Positions 1-9,897 are shown, counted from the stretch's first letter. The stretch: 64,000 bases of DNA from Endotrypanum monterogeii (GCA_000333855.2 CM007337.1:393084-457083), one strand, 5' to 3'. Notes: generated from the sequence alone by a model not told the origin. Translations and numbers: made by a program.

Positions 1-1
1 A

Positions 2-1900
2 CAGGAAGTCCTAAAGGCGCTCGGTGTGCCGTTCTTGGGTGGCATTGACCACGCCTCGGAGCCAACAAACGTATTCAGGCTGATGGAATCGCATGGGTTT
101 GAGGATATCCGCGTCTTTTATGTGGCGATGTGCCTTAATGTGCTTCTGCGTTACGAGTTTGTTCGGCGCTTTGGGTGGAACGTGCCGAGACTGAAGAGGT
201 TTTTTGAGGTGGCTGCGACATACTTCTGTGACGGTAACCCGCTACACAATGCGCTGCACGCCGTCGACGTCGTTGTGGCGGCGCACCAGTGGATCGGCGA
301 GGGGAGCACCGGTGCAGCACTTACAGATGATGAGGTGATGACCTTCTTGTTCACTGCCATGGTGCAGCAGCTTGCCCACACCGGTGTAGATAACCTCCTC
401 TTGGCACACCTGAAACATCCGTATGCGATGCTCTGCAGCTACGCGTCACCGCAGCAAGGTGCCACTGTCGCACTCTTGATGTCTCTTCTTAGTCGACCGG
501 AGCTGCATTTTTTCCCCGAGCCCTTCCTCGATGGTAGCGACGTCCCCGGTGTCGCCGGCAGTGCGGATGCGACAGTGGTGCCTGAGTGGACTATCAGTCG
601 AGAGCTGCAGATGTATGACATGCTGGCGGACCTCATCATAGCAACAGACGAGCGCAATCAAGCGATTCTGAAACAAGGCATCGTGCGCATGGGTGAGGAA
701 AATAGGCGGCGGCACGGCTGTCTGTGTGCTACCACACCCGGCGACTGCCCCGCAGCGGCTTGGCAGGGCCCGTCTCGCTTCGCACGACAGCCGGACACCG
801 CGGCACGCATGCTGTATCCGTCTCAGCAGGGAAACTTCTGCTTAAACTGCTGTGCTTACATCATCGATGCGCACGTGCCCGCCGTGCTGAAGGCGGTGCT
901 GTTCTTTATTGAGTACGCCTTCTTGTTCAGACCCTACCAGGTATACCTCATCCAGAGCGTCGCCTACATCGCAGAGCTTTACCGGCAGAACGAGCGCGAG
1001 TACAAGCTCTTCCAAGAATTGCAGCAGGAGCAGGTGCGGAAGGCCCAACTGGGTAAGACAGATGAGGGGAGTCTTGGTGGGACGGTGCTGCCGCCGCCGT
1101 CTGGTGTCGGCCGCGTGGGCGGCGCTTCCTCTGCTCCATCGGCAAACGCGTACACGTTCGCTACTGCTCTCCTGGCCGAACATCATCCGTGGCGGCAAGG
1201 CGTCGCTCAGGCCTCCACCATGACCTCGCTGCAGCGTAACAACGAAGAACCCGTGATGGGTCCCGATGCACTGTTCGTGCCCTACCATGCGACGGGTGTG
1301 GTACTGCCACTCGAGAGCGATACTCGCAGGGACTCTGCGTTGGAGTCGCTGGAAGCGCTCGAAGAGGACGTCGTAAAACCAGTGGCAAGCGCGGCTTGTA
1401 ATGAGGGTACGTGTTCATCGAACGTATTGGGTACCTCAAGTCGCGTGCGGCCTCTCAAGGGGTTGGGCCGTGATATAGTGCTCATAAGCATCGAGGACTT
1501 GTGCCTCCCATTTCTCGAGCAGCTGTCGCCTTACATGCCACAGGCATGGGTGGAGGCGTGCTACCGAAACTATCAGATGCTCGTGAAGGATCTGCCAACG
1601 CCGGAGGAGTTTGATGAGGTGGTGTATCGCTTCCTTGATATGGGCGAGGAGACTGGAGCGGAGAACACGAAAGGGGACTGCACAAGAGAGGGTGATCCCG
1701 AGGATGGGGAGACGGACTCGATTACCGCTGACCGTCCTTTCACGTTGCCCTGGCGGCTTTTGCGCCCGCTGCGCCCTATCGTTGCTGAGTGGGCCGTGAG
1801 CAAGGACAAGCTCGTTCAGCGTGTACTCCGGGAAATTATGAGAGGACCCCAGCAGCTACTGAGGGAAATCGACGAATCCCGAGAAGCAATGGAGCGTTGA
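2..1900 (+). CDS. Cyclic-nucleotide phosphodiesterase-like protein, 5' partial, probable pseudoenzyme
   Basis: The reading frame is open to the left edge (first full codon at base 2), so the true start is outside; the stop is TGA at 1898-1900. The visible 632 residues contain a class I PDE pattern: a NPLHNALHAVDVV block (about 236-274) matches the family's NPYHNxxHAxDV, followed by AMVQQLAHTGVDN (about 356-394), where active PDEs have a conserved HDxxHPGxxN. The two metal-binding residues H and D are therefore both Q (365-370). Further on SPQQGAT stands where SVLENHH is expected, ATDERNQ where ATDMxxH is expected, and the substrate-gating glutamine before the LPFLEQL helix (about 1506-1526) appears to be V. 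A roughly 150-residue polar insertion interrupts the C-terminal half. Fold membership is well supported. Loss of cAMP/cGMP hydrolysis is inferred. A regulatory or nucleotide-sensing role is possible but not shown. Confidence 0.8.
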   Translation, partial: QEVLKALGVPFLGGIDHASEPTNVFRLMESHGFEDIRVFYVAMCLNVLLRYEFVRRFGWNVPRLKRFFEVAATYFCDGNPLHNALHAVDVVVAAHQWIGEGSTGAALTDDEVMTFLFTAMVQQLAHTGVDNLLLAHLKHPYAMLCSYASPQQGATVALLMSLLSRPELHFFPEPFLDGSDVPGVAGSADATVVPEWTISRELQMYDMLADLIIATDERNQAILKQGIVRMGEENRRRHGCLCATTPGDCPAAAWQGPSRFARQPDTAARMLYPSQQGNFCLNCCAYIIDAHVPAVLKAVLFFIEYAFLFRPYQVYLIQSVAYIAELYRQNEREYKLFQELQQEQVRKAQLGKTDEGSLGGTVLPPPSGVGRVGGASSAPSANAYTFATALLAEHHPWRQGVAQASTMTSLQRNNEEPVMGPDALFVPYHATGVVLPLESDTRRDSALESLEALEEDVVKPVASAACNEGTCSSNVLGTSSRVRPLKGLGRDIVLISIEDLCLPFLEQLSPYMPQAWVEACYRNYQMLVKDLPTPEEFDEVVYRFLDMGEETGAENTKGDCTREGDPEDGETDSITADRPFTLPWRLLRPLRPIVAEWAVSKDKLVQRVLREIMRGPQQLLREIDESREAMER

Positions 1901-2438
1901 AAGTGCGGGGTAGAAGGGGCTGGGGGGAGGTTGGAATTGAGAGGGAGGGAGAGGGAGAGGTGCTTCTGTATGTGACAATCAGCTCTCTTCCTTGCTCTCT
2001 GAACTCGTGGTTGACGGAAGCACGCGCTCGCGAACCCAAGTCCATGAGATTGTACGCGTACACGAACTTAAAGACTAGGCCCACACCTCCTGGGAGAGGT
2101 GCACGCTGTACGTGTAAGCTACATTAGTATCCACATCCTCCCTCACTCTCATATATATATATTTATTTATTTTTCTCTTTTTTGTCTGCTGGTGTTCACA
2201 TGTGATTGCTTATGTTAACATATTCATGCTTCTGTGTGTTTCTTCTTTATTTCTTTTCCTCCTCCTTTTTTTTTTTGGCTTCTCGAATGGCGACCGCCTC
2301 CCAGCTTTTCCATCCCGATCTTCACAATTGTGGACACCATCTTGGCTTGCTTCGGGGCACTATGTATGTGCATGTCGGTATCTATGTGTACATTTTATTT
2401 TCAAGTAGCCATGTGTATGTGCATGCATATATGAATAT

Positions 2439-2479
2439 GTATATATGTATATATATATATATATATATATACATATATT
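2439..2479. repeat. (TA)n microsatellite
   Basis: About 40 bases of alternating T and A interrupted by single G or C bases. Lies in non-coding DNA. Confidence 0.9.
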
Positions 2480-2740
2480 CCTTCCCCCCCCTCTGGAGTA
2501 GCATTGTTTTATTTGATCCTTTAGGGATGTATTTCCTTTTTGTGTATAAATGTTGTGTAGTGTCTGTGCGACATTTTCTAGTCTCACGTTTCCAACTCTC
2601 ATGACATTGCATTCAGAATGCCTCGCTGTCATCTCTCTCATAACCCCCTCTTTTTTTCTTCCCTTTGTCTGCATGTTTTCCTGTTACATTTTTTTTTTTT
2701 GCTTTACAGTTGGGTGTCTCATTGTCTTCTCTGCCCGCTC

Positions 2741-2742
2741 AC

Positions 2743-2774
<32 letters not shown>

Positions 2775-2781
2775 GTGTGTG
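2741..2781. repeat. (TA)n microsatellite running into (GT)n
   Basis: About 35 bases of (TA)n followed by a short (TG)n run, in the same intergenic region as the previous tract. Confidence 0.9.
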
Positions 2782-3887
2782 TTAGAGGAGCAGATGGTGT
2801 GATGGGACGTGTGTTCTTTGTATGTGGTGCGTTGCTTCCCTGCCTCTTATATTTATGTATACGTATGAGGTAACGGAAACACGAGTCATTGGGCGAGCAC
2901 CCACACAATCGCGGCACACAACACCACTCCCTCCCTCCCTCCCCCTTATTTTCCCTCAAATAGGAACGCCGGCCGACTAATTTTCATCTCTTAAAGTTTT
3001 TGTTTTCCACTCCCACTCAAACGCAAGTGTTAGTCAAATTCAAAAAAGAGAAAAAAAGAAACAGATTTTTTAATTACGAGAATGCGTCGTTGCGGAACAG
3101 GGGTGGGGGTTCCCACCCCTTTCCCTAGCCTTGATCTTGACCTGTCCATCGTCGTCTCTTCCCTACAGCGGGGTAGTGACCCACCGTAAAGAGCACTGAA
3201 CACGATGTCCCAATAAGCTGCTCGCAACGTCGATGCAATAACAGAGATCTCTCACGTTATTACAGCATGATGAAGCTTCCTTTATTCCGTTCCATGATTC
3301 CTTTGCAACGTGTTGTACATATCTGCTTTCCTTCTACCGCCCCTCTTTTTTTTTTTTTTGTACAGCACATTTGCTGTGCCTGTCTTGGCCCACTTTATTA
3401 TTTCGAGTGATCTGTAAGAGCTTTCTGTACAGCCGCATCGCTAGGGGTGCAGTCGTGCTCACCTCGGCGCCCCAACCTTTACCGTCCCTCCTTACACACA
3501 CACGCACACACATATACACAACAGGTTACAGACATACATATCCCCAGCTACACTCGAGCACTCAGCAGGCGCCATTCGGCACGCTGTCCTTTATCGCTGC
3601 ACTGTGTTATCGCTTAGGCTTCATCCCCTCTCCTTCCCTCGCTCTTTCGCTCCGTCCTTCACCCGACCTTGGACGTGCCGTGACGCCGAGGGTACATCTT
3701 CGGGTTGGATTCCAAAGAGAGTGGTCGAGTGTCCGAAAGAAAGGGGTAGAAAGGAGGTAAGGAGAGTTCACGTGCTGCCGAGCACTGCCGAACATAGTGT
3801 GTAGGTGTTTGTGTCCGAGTGTGTGTAGCGGCCTACTCGCGTGCACTTGAGGGCGATTTCAGTGTATTTCTCAAGTTCATTTAAAGT

Positions 3888-3924
<37 letters not shown>

Positions 3925-4016
3925 ATAGCTATCTATATCTATATATAGATAGATAGTATATATATTACCTTGCCTCTTTCAGTTTTTATTTGCGTGTGTG
4001 TGTGTGTGTGTGTGTG
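3888..4016. repeat. Compound CA / TA / ATCT repeat with near-palindrome, then (GT)n
   Basis: A (CA)n run passes into (TA)n at about 3900, then into interleaved ATCT and AGAT units (3929-3956) that form a near-perfect inverted repeat. A separate (GT)n tract lies at 3994-4016. A transcript could fold CA against GT and ATCT against AGAT. Confidence 0.85.
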
Positions 4017-4375
4017 GCTTCCTTAATTGAACTTCCCTATCTGTTCACCGTTCAATTTTCTCCTCCCTTTTCTCCTCCCTGTATCCTCTCCGCTGAGCTG
4101 TGACTGTTTGTTTTTTCCCCTGTCATCTCTCCCCCCTTCCCTTGGCGTCTTGCTGGTTCTATTCTCCCCTTCCCTCCGCCCTTTTGCGCCAGAGAAGTGA
4201 GGTGACCCCAGGGATATACCGATGTGTTACTCCGTCGTCACAACGTCGTTGTCACCGCTGCCGTGGTCTCACACACTACATTATCCCCCACCTCACTAGC
4301 ATCGCCGTACCCGGAGTTTTTTTTTTTTTAAGTGCTCCTTCATCTGGGTGCGCGCAACGGCGCAAAGCACCAGAA

Positions 4376-4398
4376 TATTTTCTCCTTGTCGCCCTCAG
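4376..4398 (+). promoter_or_regulatory. Predicted trans-splice acceptor of the BTB gene
   Basis: A pyrimidine-rich stretch ends in CAG at 4396-4398, 41 bases before the ATG at 4440. This is the arrangement expected for spliced-leader addition in trypanosomatids. Inferred from sequence only. Confidence 0.5.
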
Positions 4399-4439
4399 GT
4401 GACACTGCTACGGCCTACTGCTCTACTGTCCGGTCTGTC

Positions 4440-7400
4440 ATGCCCGCCGACACAGCCCACAGGGCTTCAGATGGCGTCCTTGGTGGCGCTCATGATTTCC
4501 AGCGCAGCCCGTCCTCGTGTTCTGGGGACACCTGTGGCGATGCGACAGCTGCCTCGCTGAGTTTTATTGAGCGTGTGGCAGCTGCGGCCCAAGGGGATCC
4601 GAGGTATCTGCGGTGCCATGAGATGACACGGCTGCTTCCCACCTCCGGCGAATCCCCAGTTTGCGAGGAGTCCCCGTCACTGGGGGAGGCATCTCGCCTT
4701 GATGTCGCCGCCATCACGACGACATCAAGCGACATACATCTCCCAGATAACACCATTTCTTCTGTGAGTCTGCTTGGCGCCGAATCTTTGCCGACTTCCC
4801 CATCCCTGCTGCCTCTTCAGGCTTTTGAGCAGCGTGCGGTGAAGAAGCCGCGATGCGTCCGGCGTGCCAACCTCCTGTACCTTGAGCAGATGCAGCGGCG
4901 GTGCCGTACAGCAACTGTACTAACCCAGCATTGTGTGGAGTCGTCACGTTCGCCAGGTGCCGAGGGAAATGCTCTCGAGTCGCTCCCACAGACAGCGGTA
5001 ATTGTGATGCGGCAGCCATGCGGCTCGCTCTCTGCGCCTCTCTCGTCACCTTACCCTTTCTCGGGAGGTGATGCAGCTGTGACCTCGACGTGTAAGCTGC
5101 ACTCAACCATGGTTAAGCTGGTTTCAACGGAGACCCGCCCGCGGAACTGGTCAACGCAAGGAAGGGTGCGTGCCGTAACCGGTTCCAGCCGCGGTGTGGA
5201 TGCCCAGGAATGCTCTTCTGATGATAAAACCGTTTTTCCCAACAAGGATGGTGTTCTACAGCCAGGGTATGACCGCCATGGTCTCTCTGGTGTCCGCATA
5301 GGTCTGAGAGAGCGCGGTGATGGCAGTGATCAGGGTAGATCTGAGCATGATACAGACATGGGTGCTGGGGATAGCGCAGCGCATCGCTGGATACCTTCAA
5401 CAGCGCCACACACCACAGCTCCCTCTTCTTCTTCCTCAACTGTTGATGTGTCCGTGTTATCGGTGGAAGATCCAGCGACCGGTATATGTGAAGGCCCACC
5501 CAGCGGGCTGGACCGGGATACACACAGACTCTTGTCGCATGTGCGACCCTCAACCAAGCCCTGCTCCCCTCAGACAGTGCAACAGGAGGGTACCGGGATG
5601 TGCTACCATCCCTCGGTGGGACACACATCTGTGCGTCGTTCGCCGTCTAGAGCGACGCCTGCGCTCGCACAGAGCGCCATGCGCTCAATTGACGACGCGG
5701 CTGCGGCACAGCATGGATGGCCCCATCCTCCTCTCAGCGTTCATGGGGATGGGCTGTGTCCAACGAGATCGTCCCCTTCACGAGAAATTCCCGCGTCGAG
5801 GTTATGTTCATTGGTTTCCTCGACCTTCACGGCAGTAGAAACACCGTTGGCGCAGTCGCTGACCAGCGCCCGCCCAGCTGTTTCTCCCACCTCTTCGCGC
5901 CAACACCTTCACCGTTCCCTCTTCACAGCCCCCCCTGCTCTAGCAGGTCTTTCCTCAGGCGTGTGCATGACAGCTGCGACTAATAGGGCGCCTGCAGCTG
6001 GCGTGGGCCGTGCTTCCAGGTCAGGACTCGTTTTCACTGCGATGGAGCCAGCATCTGTGGGCATCGATTCGATAGGCAGCCGTGCCAACCGGTATGAAGG
6101 GGTGCAGCCGGTGTCCCTGTTGTCCCTGGGGTGTCACACCTCCTCGGGTGTAGCACATGGCGACTGTTTTGGTGAAGTCTCTGCTTGTGTGCCTATGTTC
6201 CAACAGCACCTCTTTTCGTCGCGTCGGATGAACTCATCAGGGGTCATTGCATCGTTGCCATCGTCTCGTGCGGCCGCAGCGCGATCCACAGAGGGTGATC
6301 CACACCGCCGAATAGCAAGTGCTGGTACAGCTGCCCCAACAGCTCAAGTCGTCAGAGGCACGGCTGTGGTAGGCAGCAACAGGCACCGCGACGCTCATGA
6401 TCCCTGCAGTGAGTCCCTCGAAAGAGTGATGACAGAGCCGTCAGTTACTGGCTCTGTTTCAACGCTGCTGTCTCGCATCACTATATCGCAGCATCACCGA
6501 ACGACTGTGCCGTTGGCAGAGGCGGGGCGGTCACTCCCTTCGGAGACGCTGTCACACCGGCCACACGTGGGGCCCCATACCCGCAGAGACTGTTGCAACG
6601 GTGATTCAGAAGAGGCGTGGGACAGAACAACGAAAGAGGCGAAGGAAATGTTGGTTATGCCGTCCACAGACACGTCGGTGCTGCTGTTGGTACCAGGGGG
6701 TGTCTCCTCTGTGCCGGCTGCTGTGCTCTCTTCTATGACCAGCGCCGCTGACGGCGAGCTCACCGGGTGCAGTGGTGCCCCCATCGACGCTGCCTTTGCC
6801 CTGTCCGAGGACATTATGGAAAGGGTTTCCTGTGAGGCGGAGCAGGTGGTGGTGGATGACTGCCAGACGTGCATTCGTGATGGCGACGCGGTATTCACTG
6901 AACCCGCAATGGGGCGGACAGTGACGTATTTCCCTTTGCACAAGTCGGTTGTGGCACAAGGCAGTGCCTACTTTGCTGGCCTTCTAAACCATGGTGGGGG
7001 CTGTGGCCCATATGTGCACAGCACCCCGGATGAGTACGTTGATCTGACAGATTTGTCAACCGCCTCGGCAGTCGGCGCCTTCCCAGCAGAGATACAGAAG
7101 GGAGCGTTCGGGAGGACTGGCGATGCAGCCGTGACACACCCCTGGACGGGGAAAAGCTCGCATTTCTTTGAGCGACGCGTACGTCTGAGCCGCAACGCTG
7201 CAGTCGACAAGAGCATCTCGGGGGCTCTGCATGATGCTGAGCCCGCGCCCCCTGCGGGGATGGCTAGCCACCAGCCGGTTCCCGTGTACTACATTCCTAC
7301 ACCAGCAACTATAGCGTATTTCATTGATGCGGGTGACGGTGACCCGGTGGTGTCCTGTCCACCGAAACTTACCGCAGACACTGTGTGTCAGGTGCTCCAT

Positions 7401-8273
7401 TACCTGTACACGGGTGTGCTCCCGATGTTTTTCCATATTTCAGGGACGACAGGCCTCTCTGAGCAAGGGCCCACTGCTGTCGCCGAAATCGACGGCCTTC
7501 AACACGAAGCGCCTCATCGACACGTTGCCCAAGACTACGCCGCAGTGCTTTGGCTGGGACTGTTCACTGGTCTTTCCTCGCTGACATCTTCATTGCTAAC
7601 ACTGCTGTCGTTTTTCTTGGCGCTCTCCCGTGATGTCTGGTCGTATTGGACGGCGGCAGTGCAGTGGCGCTTACCAGAGATGCAGTCGATTTGCGAATCC
7701 TGGATGAGGCAGTATTTGTGCGTGATGTTGCGTGCGTCCACTGCGCAGGGGATGTGGCGAGGGATGCGCCTCGATCACGTACAGTTACTTGTGACGCTTC
7801 GCAGGGAGGCACTAGAGGTACAGCTGCGCGTGGCAGAGACGAAAACGGTGGCAGGCGGAGGAGCGGCGCCGTGCTCGTCCGCGCTCGTAAGCACCGTGGG
7901 TGGCTCGGCTGCTGGGACGTCAATGACGAGCACCATCAACGCTGAGGCTCCGTTGAACCGGCGAGGGCACACGGGCAATGGCAAATCGGCTCCCCGCTTT
8001 GCGTATAATCGACTGTTGAGCGAGGGGATATCGGCCTATTGCCATGCACAGTCAACCCTGAGACCACCCGCATTTCACCTAGCGGCCATTGGGTGGTCAG
8101 CTGAGATGCTGAGGCACCACCAGCCTCACCTCCAGCTTCCAGCGGTGCTAGCAGCACTACTACCACTGACGTTGGTGTGGAAACTCGTGCATCCTTCTGG
8201 TCAGCGACTCCTCATATCTCCTCTCTTCACGATCCCCGACATTGTTCTGCCACCGCGGTCTTCCCGTATCTAG
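4440..8273 (+). CDS. BTB/POZ-domain protein (N-terminal portion, frame-disrupted)
   Basis: The first ATG of the frame is at 4440; the frame extends upstream to a GTG, but that lies 5' of the predicted acceptor. Residues 1 to about 815 are Ser/Thr/Ala/Pro-rich and apparently disordered. From about residue 828 a BTB pattern appears: FPLHKSVVAQGSAYFAGLL (compare FxaHkxvLaaxSxyFxxl), then, after an insertion of about 130 residues, TADTVCQVLHYLYTGVL (near 978) and LPEMQSICESWMRQYL (near 1078), matching the last BTB helices. BTB proteins typically dimerise and often recruit substrates to cullin-3 ligases; that role here is inference. The last 50 or so residues look like an out-of-frame tail (Leu/Pro/His-rich), and convincing coding continues in another frame from 8105. 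The intact gene was probably 4440-9334, about 1,630 residues. Confidence 0.7.
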   Translation: MPADTAHRASDGVLGGAHDFQRSPSSCSGDTCGDATAASLSFIERVAAAAQGDPRYLRCHEMTRLLPTSGESPVCEESPSLGEASRLDVAAITTTSSDIHLPDNTISSVSLLGAESLPTSPSLLPLQAFEQRAVKKPRCVRRANLLYLEQMQRRCRTATVLTQHCVESSRSPGAEGNALESLPQTAVIVMRQPCGSLSAPLSSPYPFSGGDAAVTSTCKLHSTMVKLVSTETRPRNWSTQGRVRAVTGSSRGVDAQECSSDDKTVFPNKDGVLQPGYDRHGLSGVRIGLRERGDGSDQGRSEHDTDMGAGDSAAHRWIPSTAPHTTAPSSSSSTVDVSVLSVEDPATGICEGPPSGLDRDTHRLLSHVRPSTKPCSPQTVQQEGTGMCYHPSVGHTSVRRSPSRATPALAQSAMRSIDDAAAAQHGWPHPPLSVHGDGLCPTRSSPSREIPASRLCSLVSSTFTAVETPLAQSLTSARPAVSPTSSRQHLHRSLFTAPPALAGLSSGVCMTAATNRAPAAGVGRASRSGLVFTAMEPASVGIDSIGSRANRYEGVQPVSLLSLGCHTSSGVAHGDCFGEVSACVPMFQQHLFSSRRMNSSGVIASLPSSRAAAARSTEGDPHRRIASAGTAAPTAQVVRGTAVVGSNRHRDAHDPCSESLERVMTEPSVTGSVSTLLSRITISQHHRTTVPLAEAGRSLPSETLSHRPHVGPHTRRDCCNGDSEEAWDRTTKEAKEMLVMPSTDTSVLLLVPGGVSSVPAAVLSSMTSAADGELTGCSGAPIDAAFALSEDIMERVSCEAEQVVVDDCQTCIRDGDAVFTEPAMGRTVTYFPLHKSVVAQGSAYFAGLLNHGGGCGPYVHSTPDEYVDLTDLSTASAVGAFPAEIQKGAFGRTGDAAVTHPWTGKSSHFFERRVRLSRNAAVDKSISGALHDAEPAPPAGMASHQPVPVYYIPTPATIAYFIDAGDGDPVVSCPPKLTADTVCQVLHYLYTGVLPMFFHISGTTGLSEQGPTAVAEIDGLQHEAPHRHVAQDYAAVLWLGLFTGLSSLTSSLLTLLSFFLALSRDVWSYWTAAVQWRLPEMQSICESWMRQYLCVMLRASTAQGMWRGMRLDHVQLLVTLRREALEVQLRVAETKTVAGGGAAPCSSALVSTVGGSAAGTSMTSTINAEAPLNRRGHTGNGKSAPRFAYNRLLSEGISAYCHAQSTLRPPAFHLAAIGWSAEMLRHHQPHLQLPAVLAALLPLTLVWKLVHPSGQRLLISPLFTIPDIVLPPRSSRI

Positions 8274-9334
8274 GCCACCCTGCAGTAGAGGCGCACCCCA
8301 CACCCACTCAGGACGATGGGTCCCATGTTTCTTCTAGAAGGCTGCCGTCGCCATGCGTCGGCGCTTCGTTTCCTGCAGAGGCGGCCGCGAGCACCAGCGT
8401 CCTGCTTACTCGCGATAGCAGTCGCGCCGAGGCGCCGTGTTTTCCCTCAAGGCCCTCCCCGGCCGTGTTGCACTTTTGGAGCCATAGTGGTCGCCCCACC
8501 GCTACCGGGACTATCCCAGGCACATCCGCACAAGGGCAACCATCTTCTGCGGCACTGGTATTTGACAACGTGGGAGAAATGGCTGGCACGCCAGTGGTCG
8601 GCTACACAAACGACCTAGCCGCAGCCACGTCACGAGCTCAAGGGCATCAGATGAGCTTCGGGCCCCGAGAGGAAGGGGTCGCTAGTGCTCGTCTGGCAAC
8701 TGCCTCATCGCTCGGCAGTTTTGTTCACCAGCAGACGCTTCCTCCCACGGGCATCCCTCTTCACGAAAGCACTGATGTTTTCCGGATTGTACACCAGCGA
8801 AGTGGATCAGCTACTGAGGGTTCCTATGGTGTGTTCCGCGGACCTCACGCCCAGCGACGCCCTCCGTATTCTCGGCCTGATACTACTAAGGCCACCACTA
8901 AATCTACGGATTACGCTGCTCCCCCATCGATCACAGCGGTGACACGGCCCGCTCTGCGGCTGCTCGAAGATGGGTCTTGGGACATCGGTGGATGCGGTCG
9001 GCTTTATACGACTGTCACACGCGAAGAGCTGGAGCAGCTCCAAGTCTACTGGAGCTCTGCAGAGCGGGAGCAGCAACGGAAGCATCCATCGGGGATGCTA
9101 TTGACTGATCATGAGATGTTGGATCGCCTTTGGACGTGGTGGCATGCTCGCACAGATGACGACTCCCATCCGACGACAGAGGCAGAAATGCGGGCCATGG
9201 CTGAGATGCTACAGTCGATCCACCATGATCTTACCCAGTACGCACTGCCGACCGTTTCCAAGCCTGATAACGTGGCCTGTGAGAGGGAGCAGGGATCCCC
9301 TCACACACGAAGCGATGCCAATGCAAGCAAATAA
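8105..9334 (+). CDS. C-terminal continuation of the BTB gene in a shifted frame
   Basis: The frame opens directly after a TGA at 8102-8104 and runs to TAA at 9332-9334 (about 409 residues). It overlaps the 3' end of the preceding frame by 169 bases. Its start is Ala/Ser/Pro/Thr-rich like the body of the BTB gene. Its end holds a well-formed acidic and aromatic segment (EELEQLQVYWSS, DRLWTWWHARTDDD, MRAMAEMLQSIHHDLTQY) of no recognised family. No ATG occurs before 8579, and no splice acceptor with a good pyrimidine tract precedes it. A one-base deletion between 8105 and about 8180, either a sequencing error or a true mutation, explains the pattern best. The alternative, a separate 251-residue gene starting at 8579, is less likely. 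Confidence 0.6.
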   Translation, partial: DAEAPPASPPASSGASSTTTTDVGVETRASFWSATPHISSLHDPRHCSATAVFPYLGHPAVEAHPTPTQDDGSHVSSRRLPSPCVGASFPAEAAASTSVLLTRDSSRAEAPCFPSRPSPAVLHFWSHSGRPTATGTIPGTSAQGQPSSAALVFDNVGEMAGTPVVGYTNDLAAATSRAQGHQMSFGPREEGVASARLATASSLGSFVHQQTLPPTGIPLHESTDVFRIVHQRSGSATEGSYGVFRGPHAQRRPPYSRPDTTKATTKSTDYAAPPSITAVTRPALRLLEDGSWDIGGCGRLYTTVTREELEQLQVYWSSAEREQQRKHPSGMLLTDHEMLDRLWTWWHARTDDDSHPTTEAEMRAMAEMLQSIHHDLTQYALPTVSKPDNVACEREQGSPHTRSDANASK

Positions 9335-9867
9335 AAACTCCATGCGACTCTGCACAGGGCAGTCGCTGCAACCAACACTCGTGCCACTCTAAGATTAGTG
9401 CGTGCCCGTGCGTAGGTACACGCACACAGGAATATATTTTCTCCACTCTGCAGCACACCGGTGCCTCTTGCGCATGTGTGGGTAATCATATATATGTACA
9501 TGTATACATATTTATATACATTTATGGTATCTATTCATTCATCAATTTTCCCTCTTTCATACCTGCATGTTTTCTTTCTTCGCGGAGAGCGGAGGGGGGT
9601 GAGGAGGACACAGCAGTGGTGTGGTTTGTGTCATCTTCCCTCTTTTTTTTTAAAATTATTTTGTGGGAGCTTTTCTAAATCAAAGAAAAAAACAGTGAAG
9701 TGTATCTCGTAGGTCTTTTTTTTTTTTTTTGCTATTGTACATCTTTTCTTTCTCTTCCCCTCTTTTTTTCCACTTTCTTGGTCATTTCTTTTCGGAAATA
9801 GGTCTTCCTGTGTACGCCTGATTGGATGTTGTAGGCGGTGTACATCTCTGCTTCCCCCTCTTCGTAT

Positions 9868-9897
9868 CCCATATACACACATATGTGTGTATATGGG
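9868..9897. repeat. Perfect 30-base palindrome
   Basis: The half-site CCCATATACACACAT is followed immediately by its exact reverse complement, with no spacer and no mismatch; the symmetry stops at the next base on both sides. It lies 534 bases after the BTB gene stop. In RNA it would fold into a stem of about 13 pairs with a tetraloop. Confidence 0.9.

Larger units (their letters stand above)
1901..4439. other. Intergenic region with G-rich 3' leader, microsatellites and pyrimidine tracts
   Basis: No convincing coding frame is seen in these 2.5 kb. The first 60 bases after the upstream stop are G-rich. They are followed by T- and C-rich DNA with several (TA)n blocks, a compound CA/TA/ATCT repeat near 3888-3966 and a (GT)n block near 3994-4016. 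The short frames present are composed of repeat-encoded residues (strings of I/Y or V/C) and have no recognisable domain. The region would hold the 3' UTR of the PDE-like gene, its polyadenylation sites and the splice acceptor of the BTB gene. Confidence 0.75.

Noticed and set aside
8102..8273. Programmed ribosomal frameshift in the BTB gene
   Set aside because: There is no slippery heptamer or evident stimulatory structure at the crossover; an indel is the simpler explanation.
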